Of a stretch of DNA of 64,000 nt, positions 25,683 through 33,324 are shown piece after piece. This DNA is from Mycobacterium colombiense (GTDB lineage: Bacteria; Actinomycetota; Actinomycetes; Mycobacteriales; Mycobacteriaceae): positions 58,280-122,279 of the forward strand of contig NZ_LZKI01000195.1 of assembly GCF_001672755.1 (NCBI RefSeq), in the 5' to 3' direction. The translations under genes were made by a program, and so were the position numbers. Numbering within the stretch: the stretch's first letter is position 1; the number at the start of each line of letters is the position of its first letter. Under the pieces are notes generated by a model, which did no database searches, had not been told where the DNA came from, and was given only the letters and a program-made list of their open reading frames with translations.

Positions 25683-27212
25683 TTACGGCAGCACGGTGTG
25701 CATCAGCATCACGTCGTATGCCGACCACAGCGACAGGTTGAAGTACAGGTCTCGTCCGGACGACCAGGGATGGATCATCGGCGCATAGATGCCGCCGGGC
25801 ATTTGGAACGAGGACACCAGCGGCTGCTCGGGACTCCAGGGCCCTTGCGGCGTTGGCGCGGTCCGTGCCACGACGTCGTTGCTGCCGCCGTCGGTGTAGA
25901 GCACCAGGTATTGCTTGAGATAACTGTTGTACTGGGCCGACATTTCGCCGACCGGCCCCGGGAAAATCGGTGTCGCCGCGCCGGGATTGTTTGCCACCCA
26001 GTGACCGCCGTTGTCGCCGTTCCAGTATTGATACTTGGTCAGGTCGGGCAGCTGATTCGGTGGGACCCGCGAGAGGAATGCCGCGCCGCCGCGGCCCGAC
26101 GGGGTGCCGAACTGGTAGAGGTAACCGTCGTTCCCCTTCATGAACGCGCCCATCTGGAAGTTTTCATTCCCCGGCGTAAACCCGGCTCCCGGAATGGCAT
26201 CCGGCGAGGCCGTGCGAATGGTGGTCGGGAAGATTCCCCAGTTCTGGCCGTTGTCGTTGGACCGGGCGATCGCTGAGTAGTTCGTCGACCATTCGCCATC
26301 ACGGCCCCACTGCCGGATGGACATGTAGCTCATGTACTGGGTTCTGCCCATCGACATCGCCGCGGTCGGGATGATGCCGGTCTCGTGCCCTGCCTTGTGG
26401 ATGGTGTTGACGACCTGCTTGGAAAGTCCGGGCGCCCACACCGGCGAGCCGGAATATCTGTCGTTCGGCACACCGTCGGCGATGTGAATCCCCTTGGACA
26501 GATCGTGGTCGTTGCTGCGGAACAGGGTGTTGTAGCGCCACTGCTGGCCGTGCACCTTGCAATAGCCGAAGGTGTCACCGAAGGCCATCAGTACCTGGCG
26601 GTTGGCGGGATCGCCGTTGTCCCAGGCAATCCCGAGGTCGGTGCCGGAGATGCTGAAACGTTGCAGGGTCTTGTTGGGGCCGTTCGGTCCGGTCACCCAG
26701 TCGACGAGCGACGTCGGAGCCCCCGCGATCGAAGGGGGCGGCGGTCCCGGCTCGGGCTGCGGCTGTGGCTGCGGCCGCGGCATCGGTGCGGCGTTCGGGC
26801 GCAGCTGGTTGGCGTTCGGCGGGACGCCGGGCGCGGGCGGATTGGGCCCGGGCGGCAACACCTCGGCTTGCGGATACATCGGTGCGGACGGGTCGGGTCC
26901 CTCGGCGCGCGGGTGCACCGGTGCGGAGTATTGGCGGCCCGGCGCGGCCGGCTTGAGCAACGACGAGATCAGCGGGCCCAGCCGCGGTAGCGGCGCCTGG
27001 TCATTCGTGTGCGTGGGCCTGCGCCCGGTCGGCGGCTGGACGACCGGTTGGGGTGCGGGCATGGCCGGCGGCGCGGCGGGAGGATCGACGTTCGCCTCGG
27101 GTGCACCGCACGGTGTGGCGTTTGCAATTGGCGCGGGCCCCACCACGAGGACGAATCCGATAGCGGCCGCCGACGCCATCGATAGCGACACACTTCGCAG
27201 AAACGCCGACAT
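25683..27212 (-). CDS. Secreted DUF4185-domain protein with proline-rich N-terminus
   Basis: A 509-residue exported protein. Signal peptide MSAFLRSVSLSMASAAAIGF..., cleavage after ANA near residue 32. Residues about 35-165 are a proline/alanine-rich low-complexity region (PNPPAPGVPPNANQLRPNA, PQPQPQPEPGPPPPS). Residues about 175-505 are a DUF4185 domain, a beta-propeller-like fold related to glycosyl-hydrolase-like proteins (DLGIAWDNGDPANRQVLMAF). The AAAGG ribosome site at 27217-27222 fixes the start at 27212. It probably acts on or in the cell envelope; the substrate is unknown. Confidence 0.88.
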   Translation of the reverse strand: MSAFLRSVSLSMASAAAIGFVLVVGPAPIANATPCGAPEANVDPPAAPPAMPAPQPVVQPPTGRRPTHTNDQAPLPRLGPLISSLLKPAAPGRQYSAPVHPRAEGPDPSAPMYPQAEVLPPGPNPPAPGVPPNANQLRPNAAPMPRPQPQPQPEPGPPPPSIAGAPTSLVDWVTGPNGPNKTLQRFSISGTDLGIAWDNGDPANRQVLMAFGDTFGYCKVHGQQWRYNTLFRSNDHDLSKGIHIADGVPNDRYSGSPVWAPGLSKQVVNTIHKAGHETGIIPTAAMSMGRTQYMSYMSIRQWGRDGEWSTNYSAIARSNDNGQNWGIFPTTIRTASPDAIPGAGFTPGNENFQMGAFMKGNDGYLYQFGTPSGRGGAAFLSRVPPNQLPDLTKYQYWNGDNGGHWVANNPGAATPIFPGPVGEMSAQYNSYLKQYLVLYTDGGSNDVVARTAPTPQGPWSPEQPLVSSFQMPGGIYAPMIHPWSSGRDLYFNLSLWSAYDVMLMHTVLP

Positions 27213-28001
27213 GTAGCACCTTTCGAGGGGTAGGACACCGCGTTGACATCCTCTAGCTGGCCCATGTGACGATAGTGATCTACGGGGCGAATGTGACCAG
27301 TGATGAGCTGATAGGTATGCATCCGTGACCGTGTCGCAACGCAGCGATCCCCGCCCGCGGCGCACCCTCCAGGCGATTAGCTCACCGCTCATAGGGGCAG
27401 TTGGGAGGCGTTGTCGGCTTTGCCGGAGCCGCGGCCGCACTGGGCCACCCGTCTCCCGGCGCGGTGCCAGGATGGACTCCGGACGGGCTGCCGCGGGGTC
27501 TGGTGACCGTTCTCTCGAATCCGGCTCGTCGCTACGGGGTGGGCACCCCGTCAACCGGTCCCGCGGCATCGGCGCGGGGGTAGCGGGGTGCCGTAGGAAT
27601 CGACACCGACTTTGCTGGGCGGCCGCCGAAGAGAGGCGTGAGCCGCCGATCCGCATCCGGTACGGGCGCACCACATTGCCGCAGCTCAGCCTTCCGCGCG
27701 CGGACCGTCGGACACTCTGTTGCACACACGCAAAACGAGATTCGTCATTCGCCCGGCGTAACGCGAAAGGCGTGTCACACTCAAACAGATTGGGTCAGCA
27801 TGTTTGTCGACCGTCATCGGTGGCAATGATCCAACAGAGGCGAGTGCGTCGGCCGGCCTTCGCACTCGCCTAGGTCCCGTCGGTTCAGCCCGAGAGCCGA
27901 CGGGGCCGCCCTTTATCGGCCCCTTTCGCCGACCCACACCCCTCGCACTCGGGTCGCCGATAGGCCTCAACAACCCCGCGGTGCGGGAGTACCGTCGGCG
28001 T
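27213..28001. other. 789-bp intergenic stretch without a supported gene
   Basis: Open frames exist on both strands (for example 27325-27873 plus, 27686-27973 minus), but they are arginine/proline-rich artefacts of high GC, with no ribosome sites and no recognisable domains. Promoters for the DUF4185 gene (leftwards) and the thiolase operon (rightwards) should lie at its two ends. No repeats or RNA genes seen. Confidence 0.5.
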
Positions 28002-29228
28002 ATGGATCGGTCGCCCGGCGTATGGATTCTCGGCGGTTACCAAAGCGATTTCGCTCGCAACCTCACCAGAGAAGGCCGTGACTTCGCCGCGCTGACGGCC
28101 GAGGTCGTCGACGCCACACTGACCGCCGCCAGGATCGATGCGGGCGACATCGGGGTGGTGCACGTCGGCAACGCCTTCGGCGAGATGTTCGCGCGGCAGG
28201 GCCACCTCGGCGCGATGCCGGCCACCGTGTGCGACGGCCTCTGGGATATCCCGGCCTCGCGGCACGAAGCGGCGTGCGCGTCCGGCAGCGTGGCGGTGCT
28301 GTCGGCGATGGCGGATCTGCGTTCGGGCGCCTACGACAGCGCGCTGGTGGTGGGCGTCGAGCTGGAAAAGACCGTCCCCGGCGACACCGCCGCGCAGCAT
28401 CTGGGCGCCGCCGCGTGGACCGGTCACGAGGGGGCCGACGCCCGCTACCTGTGGCCGTCCATGTTCGCCCAAGTGGCCGACGAATACGATCGCCGGTACG
28501 GCCTGGACGCCGCGCACCTGCTCGCCATCGCCCAGCTGAACTTCGCCAACGCGCGGCGCAACCCCAACGCCCAGACCCGTGACTGGACCGTCCCCGATCC
28601 GATCACCGACGACGACGCGACCAACCCGATCACCGAAGGCCGGTTACGCAGATTCGACTGCAGCCAAATGACCGACGGCGGTGCGGGATTGGTGCTCGTC
28701 AACGACGCCTATCTGCGCGAGCACCCGGATGTGCGCCCGATCGGCCGCATCGACGGCTGGGGTCATCGCACCGTAGGGCTGGGCCTGCGCCAGAAACTGG
28801 ACCGCGCCGACGGCGACCCCTACGTCATGCCCCATGTGCGGGCCGCGGTACTCGACGCGCTGCGACGCGCGCAGCGCGCCCTCGATGACGTAGACGGATT
28901 CGAAGTCCATGACTGCTTCACCCCCAGCGAGTACCTGGCGATCGACCACATCGGGCTGACCGGCCCGGGCGAGTCGTGGAAGGCCATCGAGAACGGTGAG
29001 ATCGAGATCGGCGGCCGGCTGCCGATCAACCCCAGCGGCGGACTGATCGGGGGCGGACATCCGGTCGGGGCGTCCGGCGTGCGGATGCTGCTCGATGCGG
29101 CCAAGCAGGTCAGCGACGCGGCGGGCGAGTATCAGGTCGAGGGTGCCCAGACGTTCGGCACCCTGAATTTCGGCGGGAGCACCGCCACCACAGTGAGTTT
29201 CGTCGTCAGCGGCTCCGAGGGCGTGTGA
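28002..29228 (+). CDS. Acetyl-CoA acetyltransferase / SCPx-type thiolase (Rv0914c-like)
   Basis: A 408-residue thiolase-superfamily enzyme for acyl-CoA or lipid metabolism. The nucleophilic Cys is in HEAACASGSVA, the HDCF segment (EVHDCFTPSEYLAIDHIG) is the SCP2/SCPx-type variant of the catalytic His site, and GGHPVGASGVRM carries the second catalytic His. ATG 28002 gives the usual N-terminus. The stop overlaps the GTG of the next gene, so the carotenoid oxygenase is translationally coupled. Confidence 0.9.
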   Translation: MDRSPGVWILGGYQSDFARNLTREGRDFAALTAEVVDATLTAARIDAGDIGVVHVGNAFGEMFARQGHLGAMPATVCDGLWDIPASRHEAACASGSVAVLSAMADLRSGAYDSALVVGVELEKTVPGDTAAQHLGAAAWTGHEGADARYLWPSMFAQVADEYDRRYGLDAAHLLAIAQLNFANARRNPNAQTRDWTVPDPITDDDATNPITEGRLRRFDCSQMTDGGAGLVLVNDAYLREHPDVRPIGRIDGWGHRTVGLGLRQKLDRADGDPYVMPHVRAAVLDALRRAQRALDDVDGFEVHDCFTPSEYLAIDHIGLTGPGESWKAIENGEIEIGGRLPINPSGGLIGGGHPVGASGVRMLLDAAKQVSDAAGEYQVEGAQTFGTLNFGGSTATTVSFVVSGSEGV

Positions 29229-30745
29229 CCATGGATGTTGAGATCGTCGGCAAGTTCCTGTCCACCCTGCCCGAAGACGACGACCACCCGTACCGGACCG
29301 GACCGTGGCGTCCCCAGACCACCGAGTGGGACGCCGACGACCTGATCGCCGTCGAGGGTGAGATTCCCCGGGACCTGGACGGCGTCTACCTGCGCAACAC
29401 CGAGAACCCGCTGCACCCGGCGTTGAAGACCTACCACCCGTTCGACGGCGACGGCATGGTGCACGTGGTCGGCTTCCGCGACGGAAAAGCCTTCTACCGC
29501 AACCGATTCATCCGCACCGACGGCTTCCTGGCCGAGAACGAGGCGGGCGGGCCGCTCTGGCCGGGACTGGCCGAGCCCGTGCAGCTGGCCCGGCGCGAGC
29601 AGGGCTGGGGCGCCCGCACGAAGATGAAGGACGCGTCGAGCACGGACGTCATCGTCCACCGCGGTGTCGCACTGACCAGCTTTTACCAGTGCGGCGACCT
29701 GTACCGGATCGACCCGTACTCGGCCGACACGCTGGGCAAGGAGTCCTGGAACGGCGGCTTCCCGGACGAATGGGGCGTATCCGCACATCCGAAGGTAGAC
29801 AACAGAACCGGCGAACTGCTGTTCTTCAACTACAGCAAGCAAGAGCCGTACATGCACTACGGCGTAGTCGACGAGCGCAACGAGCTGGCGCACTACGTCG
29901 ACATCCCGCTGCCCGGGCCGCGTCTGCCCCACGACATGGCGTTCACCGAAAACTATGCCGTCCTCAACGATTTCCCGCTGTTCTGGGATCCCCAACTGCT
30001 CGAGCACGACGTGCACCTGCCACGTTTCCATCCCGACCTCCCGTCGCGCTTCGCGGTGATCCCCCGCCGCGGCGGCACCGGGGACATTCGCTGGTTCGAG
30101 GCCGAGCCCACGTTCGTGCTCCACTTCACCAACGCCTACGAGGATGGCGACGAGATCGTGCTCGACGGCTTCTTCGAAGGCGACCCGTCCCCGCTCGATA
30201 CCGGCGGAACCAAGTGGGACAAGCTGTTTCGCTTCCTCGCCCTGGATCGCCTGCAGGCCCGGCTGCACCGGTGGCGCTTCAACCTGGTCACCGGCGCGGT
30301 GCGAGAAGAGCGGCTCTCGGAGTCCATCACCGAATTCGGCACCATCAACCCCGAGCACGCCGGCGGCGCCTACCGCTACACCTACGCCGCCACCGGCAAG
30401 CCCGGCTGGTTCTTGTTCGACGGCCTGGTCAAACACGACCTGCGCACCGGGGGCGAGGAGGGTTTCTCGTTCGGCGAGGGCGTCTACGGCAGCGAGACCG
30501 CGATGGCCCCGCGCGTGGGCGCCACCGGTGAGGACGACGGCTACCTGGTCACTCTCACCACCGACATGAACGCCGACGCCTCCTACTGCCTGGTGTTCGA
30601 TGCCGCCCGGGTCGGCGACGGTCCGGTGTGCAAACTCAAACTGCCCGAACGTATTTCCAGCGGAACCCACTCGACCTGGGCATCCGGCGCCCAATTGCGG
30701 CGCTGGGACACCGCCGACTCGGCCGCCGGCGCGATCGGGCTGTGA
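29225..30745 (+). CDS. Carotenoid cleavage oxygenase (Rv0913c-like)
   Basis: A 506-residue RPE65/carotenoid-oxygenase-family enzyme: a seven-bladed propeller with Fe2+ held by four histidines. Histidines occur at the expected places in WGVSAHPKVDNRTGEL, LPHDMAFTENYAVL, FVLHFTNAYED and near the end in GTHSTWASGAQ. Family signature segments are YLRNTENPLHPAL and HPFDGDGMVHVV. GTG at 29225 overlaps the thiolase stop (GTGA). These enzymes cleave a C=C bond of carotenoids or stilbene-like compounds with O2; the substrate is unknown. Confidence 0.92.
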   Translation: MTMDVEIVGKFLSTLPEDDDHPYRTGPWRPQTTEWDADDLIAVEGEIPRDLDGVYLRNTENPLHPALKTYHPFDGDGMVHVVGFRDGKAFYRNRFIRTDGFLAENEAGGPLWPGLAEPVQLARREQGWGARTKMKDASSTDVIVHRGVALTSFYQCGDLYRIDPYSADTLGKESWNGGFPDEWGVSAHPKVDNRTGELLFFNYSKQEPYMHYGVVDERNELAHYVDIPLPGPRLPHDMAFTENYAVLNDFPLFWDPQLLEHDVHLPRFHPDLPSRFAVIPRRGGTGDIRWFEAEPTFVLHFTNAYEDGDEIVLDGFFEGDPSPLDTGGTKWDKLFRFLALDRLQARLHRWRFNLVTGAVREERLSESITEFGTINPEHAGGAYRYTYAATGKPGWFLFDGLVKHDLRTGGEEGFSFGEGVYGSETAMAPRVGATGEDDGYLVTLTTDMNADASYCLVFDAARVGDGPVCKLKLPERISSGTHSTWASGAQLRRWDTADSAAGAIGL

Positions 30746-31227
30746 TGAGCGCCGGCAAGCACCACCACACGACGCACTGGCCGCTGCAGCTGGCGCCGAT
30801 CGGTGCCATCCGTTTCGCCCGCCGCTCCACGCATTTCGCTCAAACCGTGCAGTTTTACCGCGATCTCGTGGGGCTGCCGCTCTACGAGACGTTCGGGGAC
30901 AGCTACGGAAGCAACGGCGCCATCTTCGGGTTGCCCAGCTGGAACCTCACCATGGAAATCGTGGAGGCCGTCGACACCGTCGCGGTGGACCATCACGAAC
31001 AGCTGTGTCTGTACTTTCCGGACCCACAGGCGCAACAAGCCGCCCTCACGCGCCTGCGCGCGGCGGGCGTCGAGCCCGTCGAACAGCACCCCTATTGGGA
31101 GGCCACCGGCGCGGTCACCTTCCGCGACCCGGATGGACGTGAAATAGTGTTTGCGCCTTTCGTATTCGGTGTCAACGAGCCCGCCAACAGCGCCGCGTCG
31201 GGAACGCACGAATTCCCGTCGGCCTGA
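30745..31227 (+). CDS. VOC (glyoxalase/bleomycin-resistance) family protein
   Basis: A 160-residue protein with the beta-alpha-beta-beta-beta fold of the vicinal oxygen chelate superfamily: RRSTHFAQTVQFYRDLVGL at the start and EATGAVTFRDPDGREIVFAP at the end. The A of its ATG is the last base of the oxygenase stop (TGATG), so it belongs to the thiolase-oxygenase operon. I do not recall an equivalent at this point in M. tuberculosis. It may be a metal-dependent isomerase or dioxygenase acting after carotenoid cleavage (inference). Confidence 0.85.
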   Translation: MSAGKHHHTTHWPLQLAPIGAIRFARRSTHFAQTVQFYRDLVGLPLYETFGDSYGSNGAIFGLPSWNLTMEIVEAVDTVAVDHHEQLCLYFPDPQAQQAALTRLRAAGVEPVEQHPYWEATGAVTFRDPDGREIVFAPFVFGVNEPANSAASGTHEFPSA

Positions 31228-31231
31228 CCGT

Positions 31232-31666
31232 TCAGCGGCCGGACCGCCCGGAAGCCACCGCGGCGATGACGGCCACCAGCGAACACGCCACCGCGCAGAC
31301 CGCGGCACCCGCGCCGACATACAGGCCGTATTCGGCCGACACCGGCGGGTTGACGTTGAGCTTGTAGTACCACACCGTAAGCGCCACGATCAGCAGCGAA
31401 ATCAGCAGCGCGGCAACCGAAGCGACCTTGACGGACAACCCACGGCCCATCATCGCGCCGACCACCAGCAACGTCGAGGCCAACAGCACGATGAGCTGGC
31501 CCGCACCGAACCCCCGGGGCAATTCCAGGTTGCCGTGAGCGCCGCCGATGGCGTTGGCCCAGCCCCCGCCGTTGACGGTCGTCCGCAGCCACGGCAGCCA
31601 TGCGCTGGCCGACACCACGACGGCGAAAAACGCCACCAGCCAACCGGGGCGCAGTCGGCGAGTCAT
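31232..31666 (-). CDS. Conserved membrane protein (Rv0912-like)
   Basis: A 144-residue integral membrane protein with four hydrophobic spans (about residues 8-25, 55-75, 78-98, 115-138). The first loop contains WLPWLRTTVNGGGWANAI, as in the Rv0912 family. Convergent with the VOC gene; only 4 bp between stops. Function unknown. Confidence 0.8.
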   Translation of the reverse strand: MTRRLRPGWLVAFFAVVVSASAWLPWLRTTVNGGGWANAIGGAHGNLELPRGFGAGQLIVLLASTLLVVGAMMGRGLSVKVASVAALLISLLIVALTVWYYKLNVNPPVSAEYGLYVGAGAAVCAVACSLVAVIAAVASGRSGR

Positions 31667-31733
31667 GGTAGCGAGATTAACGGACGCTCACACCGGCCCA
31701 CGCGAGCGAGCGTGAGGCTCGCCGTACGAGGCG

Positions 31734-32504
31734 CTACGTCTGCAGCGAGGACAGGTTGAAGACCGCGCCCGTCGGATCGCCCGCGGCGGCCAGCCGTCCG
31801 TACGGGGTGTCCTCGGCGTCACGCACCACGGTGCCGCCGTTGTCGGCAATCACCCGCAGCGTCTTGTCCACGTCCTCGGCGCCGAAGAAGATCACCCAGT
31901 TCGATGGGGTGTCCTGCGGCAGGAACGCGGCGCCGTCCATCACGCCGAGCAATTGGTCGCCACCGAATCGTGCCGTGCTGTAGCGGAATTCGTCGGTGTC
32001 GGACACAGTCTCGGTCTGCCATCCCAGCACGCTGCGGTAGAAGTCGAGGGCCGCGCCGTAGCCGCGGGTGGTCAGCTGGTGCCAGACCGGCGCACCGGCG
32101 GCCCCGATGAGCTCGAAGCCGCGGTGTTCCAGGGGCTGCCACAGCCCGAAGACCGCGCCGGCGGGGTCGGTGGCGACGGCCATGTGGCCCTTGGCGGGAA
32201 CCTCCATCGCCATGCACACCTCACCACCGGCGCCGGTCACCGCGGCGACGGTGCTGTCGATGTCGGCGCTGTGGAAGTAGGTGGCCCAATGGTCGGGCGA
32301 CCCGGCTTCGGGCCGGTTGGCCATGATGCCGGCCACCGGGTGGCCGTCCTTGGCGGCATTGACGTAGCCGCCGTACTCGGGTCCGGCGGACTCGAAGGTC
32401 CAGCCGAAGACCGTGCCGTAGAACTGCTGGGCGCGTGCAACGTCGGACGTGGTCAGATCGATCCAGCATGGGGCGCCCAGCGGGGCGCTGTCGCGGATGG
32501 GCAC
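31734..32504 (-). CDS. Two-domain VOC/glyoxalase-like protein (Rv0911-like)
   Basis: A 256-residue protein made of two VOC repeats. The first (about 5-120) begins LGAPCWIDLTTSDVARAQQFY and ends DPAGAVFGLWQP; the second (about 130-255) begins GAPVWHQLTTRGYGAALDFY and ends DPTGAVFNLSSL. GTG at 32504 is chosen because AGGAGGT lies 5 bases upstream; a longer frame lacks a ribosome site. Possible role in detoxification or small-molecule binding; no specific reaction can be assigned. Confidence 0.88.
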   Translation of the reverse strand: MPIRDSAPLGAPCWIDLTTSDVARAQQFYGTVFGWTFESAGPEYGGYVNAAKDGHPVAGIMANRPEAGSPDHWATYFHSADIDSTVAAVTGAGGEVCMAMEVPAKGHMAVATDPAGAVFGLWQPLEHRGFELIGAAGAPVWHQLTTRGYGAALDFYRSVLGWQTETVSDTDEFRYSTARFGGDQLLGVMDGAAFLPQDTPSNWVIFFGAEDVDKTLRVIADNGGTVVRDAEDTPYGRLAAAGDPTGAVFNLSSLQT

Positions 32505-32592
32505 GGTGACCTCCTGGTGGTGTCCTGGCCCCGAGGGAAAGGGCTTCACACTATCGACTGGCGCCCAGCCTAAAACTCATCGGCGCCGGCGA

Positions 32593-33066
32593 TCAGCGAT
32601 GAGGCCCACCGTCTCCGTTCGTGCTCGGGTCCGCGCGGGTGAACACCGTGACGAAGTTCTCCAGCGATTGGTTGATGTCGCCGCGCAGGGCGGCGGCGAC
32701 GATCATGCCGATGGGTCCGAACAGCGCCGGGCCGCCCAGGTGCACGTCGAAGCTGACGATGGAGCCGTCGTCCTTGGGCTGGATCTTGGCCATCAGCTTG
32801 ACCTTGACCCCGCCGACGCCGTCGCCGTTGAGCGTCATGCCCTCGGGCGGCTTGTAGCGCACCACCGTCCATTTGATCCGGCTGTACATGCCCTTGACCT
32901 CGACGATCGACTCTACGATCGTGCCTTTTTCGATCTCGTCGGGCAGGATGCTGCGCCACACCCGGTGGATGGTCAGCCAGTCCTTGTACCGGGACAGGTC
33001 GGAGGCGTGCTGCCAGGCCACCTCGGGTGGCAGCGGGACATCGATGGATCCGGAAAGCTTCGCCAT
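32593..33066 (-). CDS. SRPBCC (START-like) protein, putative toxin of the Rv0909/Rv0910 pair
   Basis: A 157-residue polyketide-cyclase/START-like protein with a hydrophobic cavity fold: SGSIDVPLPPEVAWQHASDL at the N-terminus and an amphipathic C-terminal helix (RGDINQSLENFVTVFTRAD). The orthologue Rv0910 has been reported as a growth-inhibiting toxin with Rv0909 as antitoxin. The small gene just upstream keeps that pairing here, with 3 bp between them. Fold assignment is firm; toxicity is from the orthologue. Confidence 0.85.
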   Translation of the reverse strand: MAKLSGSIDVPLPPEVAWQHASDLSRYKDWLTIHRVWRSILPDEIEKGTIVESIVEVKGMYSRIKWTVVRYKPPEGMTLNGDGVGGVKVKLMAKIQPKDDGSIVSFDVHLGGPALFGPIGMIVAAALRGDINQSLENFVTVFTRADPSTNGDGGPHR

Positions 33067-33069
33067 TGC

Positions 33070-33258
33070 TCAGTTCTGCTGGTCGCCGGTGTCCGCGGCG
33101 CCGGTGGCCTTCTTGGCCTGCTCCTGCACCTGGTGGATGGTGTCGGTGTACTTGCCCTGCGTCTTGTCGTCGACGAACTCGCCGGCCTTGTCGATCGCCA
33201 TTTCGACCTTGTCGGCGTTCTGCGACAACAGGTCTTTTGCCTTGTCCAGGAATCCCAT
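33070..33258 (-). CDS. Small antitoxin-like protein (Rv0909-like)
   Basis: A 62-residue charged helical protein beginning MGFLDKAKDLLSQNADKVEM, with the pattern of the actinobacterial Rv0909 antitoxin family. GGGAGGG ribosome site just upstream of ATG 33258. It is directly followed by the SRPBCC gene, forming a two-gene unit. Alternative reading: a stress-related CsbD/YtxH-like helical protein. Confidence 0.82.
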   Translation of the reverse strand: MGFLDKAKDLLSQNADKVEMAIDKAGEFVDDKTQGKYTDTIHQVQEQAKKATGAADTGDQQN

Positions 33259-33324
33259 GCGCCCTCCCTTTTCCCGGCATCGTACTTGGCCGGCGAGGGC
33301 GCACTGCGGGTGAGTTCGGCGCGC

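Noticed and set aside
27325..27873. 182-codon plus-strand open frame in the gap before the thiolase
   Set aside because: Arg/Gly-rich, no ribosome site, no domain, not in step with codon bias of neighbours.
29132..30694. 520-codon minus-strand open frame opposite the carotenoid oxygenase
   Set aside because: Pure antisense shadow; the plus strand has all iron-ligand segments.
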